Assembly: GCA_016716675.1 (NCBI GenBank)
Contig: JADJVG010000011.1
Coordinates: forward strand, 58,097-122,096
Reading direction: 5' to 3'
Source: Hyphomicrobium sp.
GTDB taxonomy: Bacteria > Pseudomonadota > Alphaproteobacteria > Rhizobiales > Hyphomicrobiaceae
Length of the DNA stretch: 64,000 nt
Numbering within the stretch: the stretch's first letter is position 1; the number at the start of each line of letters is the position of its first letter. The notes beneath the pieces were generated by a model. The model was not told the origin of the DNA and did not search any database. It saw only the letters and a program-made list of their open reading frames with translations. Position numbers and translations under genes: made by a program. Positions 45,862 through 55,700 of this stretch are shown here, piece by piece.

Positions 45862-46722
45862 TCACCCAAACAGCCAGTTGAGCAGCCGTTGCAACAGGCT
45901 TGGCGGCTGCGGCACCACGATGGGGGCGGCTTTCGCGGCTTCTATGTCGTTAACGGCAGCCGCAACCTTGAGTGCCAGCAGCTTCTCGCCGCGTTCGCTC
46001 GAGGCGCGGGTCGGATCGCCGGTAACCCCGTCCTTGTCGGCGGCGCGCCGGTCAGCCCGCACACCGCCCGGATAGACGGCCATCAATTCGGAGGTGTCCC
46101 GGATGCTGGCATGGCTGCCGATGGTTGCGTCGGTCTCCCCCTCGGCTTTCAGCGCCTCCACTTGGCCATTAGCCGCATAATAGTTGTCGGCGGTGATCAC
46201 CCGCACCCCATCCGCCGCCCAGCGGGCCGAGAGAGAAGCCGCCGCCGCGCGCTGCGGCTCCTGGTTCGGGCCGCTGTCGCCGAGAAACACAATCAGCTTG
46301 AAACCGTGGATCGCGAAGCTGTGGGCGGCGTCCTCCAGAACGCGGCTGAAGGTATCGGGCGTTAGGCTGATGGTGCCGGGATAGGCCATATGGCCCTCCC
46401 GTTTGGCGATGTCGCCCTCTGGGACATAGGCAAGCACGGGCGCGACCAGCGCGTTGCCGAGTTTCTCGGCAATCCGCCGCGCCGTTTCGCGAACGACGAA
46501 ATTGTGTTTGCCGGTCACCATATGCGGACCGTTCTGCTCGGTGCCACCAGTGGGCACGATGATCGTCGTTTTGCCTTGCGCAAGCGCGTCGCGGATTTCG
46601 GTCCACGTCATACGCTCGGTTTCGACCTCGGCGGCGGCCAAAGGGGCGGAGAGGATCGCCAGCCCAGCAAACAGGGCGAGCAGGCCGGGTAATGTGTGAA
46701 TCAGCGGGCGGGTGAGCAGCAC
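45862..46722 (-). CDS. Creatininase family exported amidohydrolase
   Basis: This 286-residue protein belongs to the creatininase superfamily of metal-dependent amidohydrolases. Conserved blocks are MTWTEIRDALAQGKTTIIVP, PTGGTEQNGPHMVTGKH with metal ligands, GDSGPNQEPQRA and EGHMAYPGTISLTP. An N-terminal hydrophobic stretch (LPGLLALFAGLAILSAPLAAA) marks a signal peptide, unusual for this mainly cytoplasmic family. I chose GTG 46722 with GGAGG upstream; the frame is open to 46818 but would overlap sfsA on the other strand. The substrate is unknown. It is divergent from sfsA. Confidence 0.83.
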   Translation of the reverse strand: MLLTRPLIHTLPGLLALFAGLAILSAPLAAAEVETERMTWTEIRDALAQGKTTIIVPTGGTEQNGPHMVTGKHNFVVRETARRIAEKLGNALVAPVLAYVPEGDIAKREGHMAYPGTISLTPDTFSRVLEDAAHSFAIHGFKLIVFLGDSGPNQEPQRAAAASLSARWAADGVRVITADNYYAANGQVEALKAEGETDATIGSHASIRDTSELMAVYPGGVRADRRAADKDGVTGDPTRASSERGEKLLALKVAAAVNDIEAAKAAPIVVPQPPSLLQRLLNWLFG

Positions 46723-46816
46723 GGCGGCCTCCAGCGGGAGAGAATGCGATTCGAATTCCGAGATTGTAGCAGTTCGCGCTTGCCGCGGATGCGGCCGGAT
46801 CGCTATCACCGGGTCC

Positions 46817-47536
46817 ATGAAATTTGCAAATCCCCTGATCCCCGGAAAACTCGTGCAGCGCTACAAGCGGTTCCTGTGCGACGTGACACTCGATAGCGGC
46901 GAGACGATCACCGCGACTTGCCCGAACACCGGCTCGATGATGGGGCTGACGGCCCCTGGTTCGGCCGTCTGGCTATCGACCAGCGATAGTCCAACGCGCA
47001 AATATCGGCACACCTGGGAGCTGATCGAGAACGACATGGGCCAGGGTCCGACGCTGGTCGGCATCAACACCAATCATCCAAACGCCATCGTGGCGGAAGC
47101 CATCGAGGCTGGGCGCATCGAAGACCTCAAGGGCTTCGGGACGCTGCGGCGCGAGGTGAAATATGGCGTCAACAGCCGCATCGACATCCTGCTCGAAGGC
47201 GGCATCGGCGGGCGCTCGTGCTACGTCGAAATCAAGAATGTCCATCTGATGCGCCAGCCGGGCCTGGCCGAATTTCCAGACAGCAAGACCGAACGCGGCG
47301 TCAAACATCTCGAAGAGCTGGCCAACATGGTGGCCATCGGGCACCGCGCTTGCATGCTCTATCTGGTGCAGCGGGGCGACGCGACCCGCTTCGATCTCGC
47401 GCGCGACATCGACCCGGCATACGCGGCCGCCTTCGCCAAAGCCAAAGCCGTCGGCGTGGAAATGTTGTGCTACCGCTGCCAGATCTCACCTGAAGCGATT
47501 ACGCTGGATCGCCCGGTAGATTTTGTGAAGGCATGA
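46817..47536 (+). CDS. sfsA: SfsA family DNA/RNA nuclease
   Basis: This 239-residue protein is SfsA (sugar fermentation stimulation protein), a PD-(D/E)XK-like fold with an OB-like N-terminal part. Motifs are LVQRYKRFLCDVTLDSG, TCPNTGSMMGL, RIDILLEGG and CYVEIKNVHLM with the nuclease-like E-x-K, then FPDSKTERGVKHLEELANM. The start at ATG 46817 is typical; the frame is open upstream to 46712. It is divergent from the creatininase gene. Its biological role is poorly defined, but structure suggests nucleic acid binding or cleavage. Confidence 0.92.
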   Translation: MKFANPLIPGKLVQRYKRFLCDVTLDSGETITATCPNTGSMMGLTAPGSAVWLSTSDSPTRKYRHTWELIENDMGQGPTLVGINTNHPNAIVAEAIEAGRIEDLKGFGTLRREVKYGVNSRIDILLEGGIGGRSCYVEIKNVHLMRQPGLAEFPDSKTERGVKHLEELANMVAIGHRACMLYLVQRGDATRFDLARDIDPAYAAAFAKAKAVGVEMLCYRCQISPEAITLDRPVDFVKA

Positions 47537-47742
47537 ATTGCGGGTCTGAAGCAGCAGCTCGAAAAACTCCGTAATTTACCGAACCCGACATTACAACTTT
47601 CTCATATACCGCACGGTATCGTGAGCAGCTTTTTCTGCCTGCGCACGAAACAATGACGGCCATTGAGACGTATCATTCATCGAGATTGAGAGGCTGTATC
47701 AACCGCTGGCCGCCGCCAGATGCAAAATACGAGGACCTGGTA

Positions 47743-48240
47743 ATGTATTCCCGCCGCGACTTTACCAAATTGGGCCTTGCGCTCGCTGGCACACTGTCAT
47801 CGACTACGTTGACTGCCCACGCCACCGAGACGACAGAAGAAAGGTTCGAAATAATGAAAACCGAGGCCGAATGGAAACAAGTCCTGACGCCGGACCAGTT
47901 TAACGTGTTGCGCAAGCACGGTACAGAGCGGTCCGGCACGTCGCCACTCGATAAGTCGTATGCCGCCGGCTTCTATAATTGCGCGGGATGCGACCTGCCG
48001 TTGTTTTCATCGGACACCAAATTCGACAGCGGTACGGGATGGCCGAGCTTTTTCCAGCCTCTCGATAAAGCTATCGGCACGTCGGTCGATAAGCGCTTGT
48101 TTTCAACGCGCACGGAAGTGCACTGCAGCCGATGCGGCGGCCATCTCGGTCACGTGTTCGAGGATGGGCCGAAACCGACGGGCCTGCGCTACTGCATGAA
48201 TGGTGTAGCCTTGAAATTCGTTCCCAAGGCCGCCAGCTAA
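47743..48240 (+). CDS. msrB: Tat-exported peptide-methionine (R)-S-oxide reductase
   Basis: This 165-residue enzyme reduces methionine-R-sulfoxide in proteins. The start has a twin-arginine signal (SRRDFTKLGLALAGTL), so it is exported folded to the periplasm. The MsrB core shows YNCAGCDLPLFSSDTKFDSG and CSRCGGHLGHVF, the two C-x-x-C zinc pairs, and LRYCMNGVALKF with the catalytic Cys. It is followed on the same strand by exported MsrA after a 222-base gap containing a perfect hairpin. Together the two cover both sulfoxide stereoisomers outside the cytoplasm. Confidence 0.93.
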   Translation: MYSRRDFTKLGLALAGTLSSTTLTAHATETTEERFEIMKTEAEWKQVLTPDQFNVLRKHGTERSGTSPLDKSYAAGFYNCAGCDLPLFSSDTKFDSGTGWPSFFQPLDKAIGTSVDKRLFSTRTEVHCSRCGGHLGHVFEDGPKPTGLRYCMNGVALKFVPKAAS

Positions 48241-48396
48241 ACAATGGTGGACTTTTAATCCAAAGCTGCCCGTTCAAAACGGCATCAATATAAAAGCCGT
48301 TTACCGGTCGCCTTGAAGTTCCTCCCGGCCGTCTCATTTCCTGCGGCTCGGAGATGATGTGAGGGATAGCATTCCCCCCGGTGCACCCTCACGCAC

Positions 48397-48428
48397 GTCT
48401 TCCCTCTGCGGCGACGCAGAGGGAAGAC
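48397..48428. repeat. Perfect 13-bp inverted repeat between msrB and msrA
   Basis: GTCTTCCCTCTGC (48397-48409), a six-base loop, and GCAGAGGGAAGAC (48416-48428) form a strong stem. No T run follows. It could be an mRNA-stabilising or terminator-like hairpin between the two sulfoxide reductase genes, or a dispersed repeat. Confidence 0.7.
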
Positions 48429-48462
48429 TTAAATGTGATCCTAAGATTATCCCGAGGCCCTG

Positions 48463-49092
48463 ATGCTCCACCGCCATCTCGTGTTCGCAGCTGTCGCGTT
48501 GGCTACCTCCGTCGCGACGACAGCCTTCGCCTATGCCCAATCGCAGTCAAAGCCCGAGCCGGAGCAGCTCGAAATCGCGACCTTCGGCGCGGGATGCTAT
48601 TGGTGCGTCGAAAGCGATTTCGATAAGGTCAAAGGGGTTCTCTACACGACGCCCGGGTTCATGGGTGGCAAGACCCCTAACCCGACCTATGAAGAGGTCA
48701 GCACCGGCACGACTGGCCACACCGAAGTGGTCAACGTGACGTTCGACCCGACGATCGTCACCTATCAGAAGTTGCTCGATCACTATTGGGCCAACGTCGA
48801 TCCGCTCGATCGCACGGGGCAGTTCTGTGATCGCGGGTCGCAATACCGGCCGGCAATTTTCTACCATAACGACGAGCAGAAGACGCTGGCCGAAAAGAGC
48901 AAGCAAGCCATCATCGACAGCAAGCGTTTCGATAAGCCCGTCATCGTCGAAATCGCACGGGCTTCGGCTTTCACGCCCGCGCCCGACCCCGACTATTACA
49001 AGCTCAACCCGGTTCGCTATAAATTCTACCGGGCCGGTTGTGGGCGCGATGCCCGGTTAGAGCAGCTGCGCGCCCAAATGGCCGGGCATTGA
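48463..49092 (+). CDS. msrA: Exported peptide-methionine (S)-S-oxide reductase
   Basis: This 209-residue enzyme reduces methionine-S-sulfoxide. A Sec signal peptide (HRHLVFAAVALATSVATTAF, cleavage near AYAQSQ) precedes the MsrA domain. The catalytic motif is FGAGCYWCVESDFDKVKGV; GHTEVVNVTFDP and DRTGQFCDRGSQYRPAIF are further signatures. A C-terminal Cys (YRAGCGRDAR) could act in recycling. With msrB just upstream this gives a periplasmic methionine-sulfoxide repair pair. No methyltransferase or quinone-linked MsrPQ genes are adjacent, so the electron donor is unknown. Confidence 0.94.
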   Translation: MLHRHLVFAAVALATSVATTAFAYAQSQSKPEPEQLEIATFGAGCYWCVESDFDKVKGVLYTTPGFMGGKTPNPTYEEVSTGTTGHTEVVNVTFDPTIVTYQKLLDHYWANVDPLDRTGQFCDRGSQYRPAIFYHNDEQKTLAEKSKQAIIDSKRFDKPVIVEIARASAFTPAPDPDYYKLNPVRYKFYRAGCGRDARLEQLRAQMAGH

Positions 49093-49344
49093 GCGGTCGC
49101 GGCACGCCTAGCCCACCATCCGGCACGCGCGGCCGCCGACTGGTTAAGGCCGCCGTTTTCCCAGAGTCCTGGCTGAGCAGACAGGTGTCAGCCCCCCAGC
49201 GCTCGGCGCTCCGGCAGGCCGGTCGTGGCGCAGGCGATCCGCTGCTGGCGCAACCACAATTCAAGTGGTTTTGCACCGCATGCCAAATGCGCTAGGCTTG
49301 TGCTAGTGAGGGCCCCTCACGTTGCATAAGCCGCTGGAAAATCA

Positions 49345-51513
<2,169 letters not shown>

Positions 51514-51519
51514 GCGAGC

Positions 51520-52149
51520 TCACGATCGATAGCGAGATTTGAGTATTGGCTCCAAACGCGCTTCGAGTTCAGAGGACAGTTTTGCGATACGTGCATCTAT
51601 CGGATCATTTTCTCTTCGCTTCCATTTGATGGTCTGATTTTGCCTCCTTTGTTCGCGCAATTCTTCCCAGTCCTCCGGCGCGCCGCCAGACAGATCTTCT
51701 TCTATATCAGCAAGTAAATTGACAGCCATAATAATGTCCGCTCGAATTTCGAGGACTGCAGCGAGCGGAGAAGCTGCACTCTTCCCAAACATTGCCATAA
51801 ATTTGGGCCGTAGGCGTTGCACCCGCAAGAAGTAGTCTTTGTGATGGTCCAACCGTTCGAACGGAACAAATCGTATATCGCGACGTTGGTTCTCTGCTTC
51901 GGACTCATTATCATCTTTCGGCCGGGATGATCCTTCTCCGCCAAACGAAATTGGATTCCTAACATGGTCGAATACATCCTGCGCTTCGTAGGCAACCGCT
52001 AAAGCTTCTTCAGCCAGCTCGGATTGACGTTTGCCGATTTGCTCTCGGCGCCACTTGTTGACGCCCCAAAACGCCACGCAAACACCCGCCATTGTTGAAA
52101 GCGTTCTCAGAGCATCAAAGGTGGTCGGCCAAACGCTTGCATCCGTCAT
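51520..52149 (-). CDS. Unknown protein with N-terminal membrane helix, lower GC
   Basis: This 209-residue protein has a single N-terminal helix (LRTLSTMAGVCVAFWGVNKW) and then a long charged, helical cytoplasmic part (WRREQIGKRQSELAEEALAV, RRQNQTIKWKRRENDPIDAR). The sequence is visibly richer in A and T at third positions than its neighbours, which suggests recent acquisition. I do not recognise a family. It converges with mutB, only seven bases from its stop, so it may have been inserted behind that gene. There are no accompanying transposase or integrase genes. Confidence 0.65.
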   Translation of the reverse strand: MTDASVWPTTFDALRTLSTMAGVCVAFWGVNKWRREQIGKRQSELAEEALAVAYEAQDVFDHVRNPISFGGEGSSRPKDDNESEAENQRRDIRFVPFERLDHHKDYFLRVQRLRPKFMAMFGKSAASPLAAVLEIRADIIMAVNLLADIEEDLSGGAPEDWEELREQRRQNQTIKWKRRENDPIDARIAKLSSELEARLEPILKSRYRS

Positions 52150-52220
52150 TTGCTAAGTATGTTTGGGGTTCGTACTCGCCGCAATCGGCAATCGCCCAAC
52201 CATCCACAGCCTCAACTGAC

Positions 52221-52245
52221 GTCATCCCGGCGTAGGCCGGGATCT
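52221..52245. repeat. REP-like palindrome
   Basis: ATCCCGGC-GTAG-GCCGGGAT forms a perfect 8-bp stem within GTCATCCCGGCGTAGGCC..., the style of repetitive extragenic palindromes common in alphaproteobacteria. It lies in the gap after the cytochrome gene at 52253. A related GTCATCCC...TCTATCCAAG stretch occurs at about 53391-53450. Confidence 0.55.
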
Positions 52246-52252
52246 GTCCAAG

Positions 52253-53047
52253 TCAACGATGGCGCACGAACAGCAACCTTGCGCGGACTCCGCCATCCCC
52301 GCGCGGGATTACGGTAGTGGTTGCATCTTGCAGCAAGCCGAGATCACGCTCTTGGAAGCGTGTCGTGGATGGCCGCCGCTGCGGCCATGACGGTGGCCGG
52401 TTGAGCGCGGTCACACGCCCACACAGATCACGGCTTGTCGTCGCCGTCTGATCTGGTTGGGTAGGGGGTTTGAAGCCTGCCAGATATTGAGCGACGGCCT
52501 TGATTTCGTCATCCGATCGGTCGCGCAGCAGTGCCGACATTCCGAGGTAATTGCCGCGTTCGACGCTGCGGAAATCCGTCATCGTCTTCACCAGATACTC
52601 TTCGTTCTGCCCAGCCAGACGCGGGCGCACCGTGTCGCCCAGAAACGTCTCCTGATGGCAGGCGCTGCAGTTAATGGTGTCGAAGACGGCGTCGGCCGTT
52701 TTTGCGGTTTCAGCCGATACCGCTTTATGATCAATGGCGGGCCACTTCTGCCCTGCGAAGTAGGCTGCTAGGCCCACCATGTCGGTGTTGCTCAAAGACG
52801 AAACGATGCCGGACATGATGTCGTTCTTGCGCTTGCCGAATTTGAAATCGCGGAGCTGATTGAGGATGTAAGTCCGGTTCTGGCCCCAGATGATCGGAAA
52901 TGTCGGGTCAGCCGGAATGCCTGCCTCGCCATGACACCCAGAACAGACCTGCACCGCATCTGAGACAGAATCGGCCGCAGCGGGCACGGTCGAAACCGCA
53001 CCGAGACTAAGCACAGCAGCACAAAGGGCAACAGAGAAGGGTTTCAT
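52253..53047 (-). CDS. Dihaem cytochrome c, c4-like, with an anomalous C-terminal tail
   Basis: This 264-residue periplasmic protein has a signal peptide (MKPFSVALCAAVLSLGAVST) and two haem-c motifs, CSGCH at about 35-39 and CSACH at about 127-131, each followed by a c-type domain (PIIWGQNRTYILNQLRDF and RPRLAGQNEEYLVKTMTDF). That is the layout of cytochrome c4 and related electron carriers to terminal oxidases. Homologues end near AVAQYLAGF; here about 70 more residues follow that look non-coding (LNRPPSWPQRRPSTTRFQER) and overlap a REP-like region. A neighbouring frame gives SDGDDKP and a stop, so the tail probably reflects a frameshift. It faces away from mutB. Confidence 0.82.
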   Translation of the reverse strand: MKPFSVALCAAVLSLGAVSTVPAAADSVSDAVQVCSGCHGEAGIPADPTFPIIWGQNRTYILNQLRDFKFGKRKNDIMSGIVSSLSNTDMVGLAAYFAGQKWPAIDHKAVSAETAKTADAVFDTINCSACHQETFLGDTVRPRLAGQNEEYLVKTMTDFRSVERGNYLGMSALLRDRSDDEIKAVAQYLAGFKPPTQPDQTATTSRDLCGRVTALNRPPSWPQRRPSTTRFQERDLGLLQDATTTVIPRGDGGVRARLLFVRHR

Positions 53048-53555
53048 GTGCGTTTCCTCGTAAAGCAAATCATCTGCCGGAAATCCTCACGGACACACGA
53101 GCCGCCGTGATCGGCACCAGGGCTCAAACTTCGATGCCAAGCATAACACAGCAAAACATTATTTGGTGCACTTTTGCTGCATGATATGATGCGTCGTAGC
53201 CGCCACCTGCTTGACAGGCACACCTGCCCGAGGCTTCGTTCCCGGCGAAACGGCCTGCAACCTTGCGACGCGGTGGCCTTAGGGCATCCAGGCCAACCAT
53301 TTTGCGCAGTCAGCAACCTTGCGCGGATCCCCACTGCTGCGGCCCTGGCCGTGGCGGGGTGCATACGGTCGCACGCCACAATTTCCGTCATCCCCTGCAA
53401 CCACCTGGGAGCCCCCCCTCGCGGGGGAGGCGGGGGTCTATCCAAGCCCGCGATTGCGCGCTGCGGCAGACGTCGCCATGGGCGCGATTAACCTGCTCAG
53501 TGACAGCGAGTTGTGGTAGCCTTCAGGTGTTACCAATGTTGAAAGGCGCACCCCC
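53048..53555. other. Gene-free region with REP-like repeats
   Basis: About 500 bases hold no convincing gene. The first 120 bases must include the promoter of the cytochrome gene. From about 53310 onwards there is GC-rich repetitive sequence. It includes CAGCAACCTTGCGCGGA (53311-53327), an exact 17-base copy of 52271-52287 in the cytochrome tail region, and a G/C hairpin at about 53413-53433. This looks like a remnant of a dispersed intergenic repeat. Confidence 0.5.
53311..53327. repeat. 17-bp direct repeat of 52271-52287
   Basis: CAGCAACCTTGCGCGGA is identical to bases 52271-52287, about 1 kb away on the same strand, and the following bases also look related (GCTGCGGCC, GGTCGCACGCC). This supports a shared intergenic repeat family on both sides of the cytochrome c4-like gene. 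Confidence 0.6.
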
Positions 53556-53774
53556 ATGGCCTTCGAACAACTGAAGATGCAAATTTCGTTATTACTGACG
53601 GAAATGCAGAATGAGCCGGAAGACCGGCACGAACTTTACATGCAGCTCAACGATAAACTGCACGAGATCTCAGCCTTTGGAATGCCGCTGCCGGACGACC
53701 TCGTGAAGATGGTCGCAGAGCTCGAGGCGGAATTCTCAAGCGAAATGCAAACCCAGAAATTAGGACCGGGCTAA
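53556..53774 (+). CDS. Small conserved-type acidic helical protein
   Basis: This 72-residue protein (MAFEQLKMQISLLLTEMQNE then DRHELYMQLNDKLHEISAFG, LPDDLVKMVAELEAEFSSEM) is entirely helical in pattern with heptad-like leucines. Proteins of this look, beginning MAFEQLK and containing G-x-P-L-P-D-D-L, occur in alphaproteobacteria without known function. It is eight bases upstream of the GFA gene, so the two are likely co-expressed. The start codon is preceded by CAATGTTGAAAGGCGCACC with GAAAGG as a ribosome site. Confidence 0.72.
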   Translation: MAFEQLKMQISLLLTEMQNEPEDRHELYMQLNDKLHEISAFGMPLPDDLVKMVAELEAEFSSEMQTQKLGPG

Positions 53775-53782
53775 GCGTCGCG

Positions 53783-54172
53783 ATGCTGTACTGCGGAAGT
53801 TGTCATTGCGGTGCGATCGCCTTCGAGGTCGAAGCACCTGACACAATTGTCGCCCAGGACTGCAATTGCTCGATCTGCGCGAAGGCGGGTTTCCTGCACC
53901 TGATCGTGCCGAAGTCGAAGTTCCGTCTCCTTCGCGGAGCCGATGCGATCACGACATATGCCTTCAATACGGGTGCGGCGAGCCACACCTTCTGTAAGGT
54001 CTGCGGCATCAAACCGTTCTATACGCCGCGCTCTAACCCCGATGGTATCGATGTCAACGTGCGCTGCCTCGACACCCAGCCAGCGCGCCTGACGATCGAA
54101 CCGTTCGATGGTCAAAATTGGGAAGCCAATGCGGCGAGCCTTTCGCATCTCAGCGACGAGGATCGCGGCTAG
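53783..54172 (+). CDS. GFA family glutathione-dependent formaldehyde-activating-type protein
   Basis: This 129-residue protein has the zinc-binding GFA fold: YCGSCHCGAIAFEVEAPDT, then DCNCSICAKAGFLHLIVPK and HTFCKVCGIKPFYTPRSNPD. The paired cysteines bind two zinc ions in Gfa, which couples glutathione to formaldehyde in some methylotrophs. Many GFA proteins have unrelated or unknown substrates, so the reaction is not certain, though a Hyphomicrobium-like host would make formaldehyde handling sensible. It lies eight bases after the small gene at 53556. Confidence 0.85.
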   Translation: MLYCGSCHCGAIAFEVEAPDTIVAQDCNCSICAKAGFLHLIVPKSKFRLLRGADAITTYAFNTGAASHTFCKVCGIKPFYTPRSNPDGIDVNVRCLDTQPARLTIEPFDGQNWEANAASLSHLSDEDRG

Positions 54173-54286
54173 CCAGCAAGACGGGCTTTGAAGGCGCGCT
54201 TTGGCAGAAAATGGATCGGCGGCCCTGCTGGTGCAAAGGCCGCCGATGGTGTGCTCTCGAAGTTGTCGCTCGTTAGCGCCCAGCCC

Positions 54287-55438
54287 TCACTCGTCGGTGA
54301 ACGGCCCGATCACGAACTGCTCGATCTTCATCCAAGCTGCAAGCTGCGCATACGTCAGACCATTCGCCTTGAGGTCGTAGGTGATGACCGACTTGGTCGG
54401 GCCGACGCATTTCATGCTGTTGCTTTCTTCGTCCTTGACCGACTTGCAGTTGTCTTCCGAGTCGGCGAAGTAGGCGCGGCCGTAGATGCCGGGCTTCGAC
54501 TGATCGGCGGAGGAGAAGAACGCATCGGTTTCGGCATTGGCGTTTTCGCTGTCGAAGAACGCGGCGTCAGCCTTCTGGGCCTCCTCGTTGAAGCGCAGAT
54601 TATATTCGTAGTAGCCGGTGTAATCGACTTTCTTGCCGTCAACGGTCGCGCTACCCGATTCCTCGGCATAGCGGATCGATCCGGTAATCCGGTCGTTGAT
54701 GGCCTTATCGGCCAACTGGTAGGCGAGCGTCAGGCCGTTGTTGTCGAGCAGCCAGTTGCCGAGCTCGTAATCATAATCGAGGCTGCCGCGCACCGTCGTC
54801 TCGGGCAGATACGAGAACGGACCGGCGGCCAAGACGAGGCCGTCGAATTTCAGCGGGTCGGCGTTCGTGACTTCGATGGTAACGGTTTTACCTTCGACAA
54901 CGCGGCTGTATTCTTTAACGGCCTTCTTCTGCGCCCGCTTCAGCTGTTCGCCGACTTCCCACCAGCGCGTGACTTCGCGGCCCTGCAGTCCGCCGCGGAA
55001 CGCATAGCTCGCCTGCGTGCCCTTCACGACGTCGACGCGCAGCTTTCCAGCGGTCGGATCGTAGCGTCCGGTCTTGTCGATGATGATGTCACCGCGCAGA
55101 ATCGCAGCTTCCTTGGCCACCTGCGCCGGGTTCTTCGGATTGAACAGATCGAACTTGACGGAGTACGTCAGGCTCTTTTCCGGCGTGCGATTGATGGTGC
55201 CGTTCATGATCATTAGATCGGCGGCCTTCATGTTGGTGATGGTATAGACATCAACACCGGTAGCGCCCGCCCATTTGCGGGAGCCGAAATCGGCAACGAT
55301 CTCGCCTGTCACGCGGGCTTTATCGGCAGCGATCACTTCAAGACCGCGATTGCCGGATTGGGCGTAGGCGGCAGGGGCACTCAGAAACGCGCTGACAGCC
55401 AAAGCGGCTGCAACGGCGGACGTCGATGAACTTCGCAT
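54287..55438 (-). CDS. Large secreted protein of unknown function
   Basis: This 383-residue protein starts with a signal peptide (MRSSSTSAVAAALAVSAFLS, cleavage near AYAQSGN). The mature chain is rich in beta-type strands and charged residues (DVYTITNMKAADLMIMNGTI, GRYDPTAGKLRVDVVKGTQA, ESGSATVDGKKVDYTGYYEY). Two cysteines lie near the C-terminus (DNCKSVKDEESNSMKCVGP) and probably pair. It resembles periplasmic or outer-membrane-associated beta proteins but no family is recognised. Coding signal is strong through its length. It is convergent with the GFA gene. Confidence 0.72.
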   Translation of the reverse strand: MRSSSTSAVAAALAVSAFLSAPAAYAQSGNRGLEVIAADKARVTGEIVADFGSRKWAGATGVDVYTITNMKAADLMIMNGTINRTPEKSLTYSVKFDLFNPKNPAQVAKEAAILRGDIIIDKTGRYDPTAGKLRVDVVKGTQASYAFRGGLQGREVTRWWEVGEQLKRAQKKAVKEYSRVVEGKTVTIEVTNADPLKFDGLVLAAGPFSYLPETTVRGSLDYDYELGNWLLDNNGLTLAYQLADKAINDRITGSIRYAEESGSATVDGKKVDYTGYYEYNLRFNEEAQKADAAFFDSENANAETDAFFSSADQSKPGIYGRAYFADSEDNCKSVKDEESNSMKCVGPTKSVITYDLKANGLTYAQLAAWMKIEQFVIGPFTDE

Positions 55439-55700
55439 GCGAATAAGCTCCGGATTTTCAAGCCAAGTCGTTTAAGAGACAAGAATAGTCGCGCACTTCA
55501 ATAAAAGAGTTTGAGTAACTGCCGTGTTCCGTGGGGAACAGATCTAGCACGTGGCGGGGCCGGGGAGAACGGAAGACATGCGCCCGGATGGTTGCAAAAT
55601 GTTGGGCGGTCACCCTTTGCCCCTACCCGTGCACGCGACCTGCCAACGCACCGCCGCCTCCCCGCTTGCACACCTGTGGGCAAGCGGGCCATTGTAACGA

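Noticed and set aside
54188..55216. 342-codon plus-strand frame opposite the secreted protein at 54287
   Set aside because: The minus-strand product has a signal peptide and better composition; the plus frame lacks a ribosome site and motifs.
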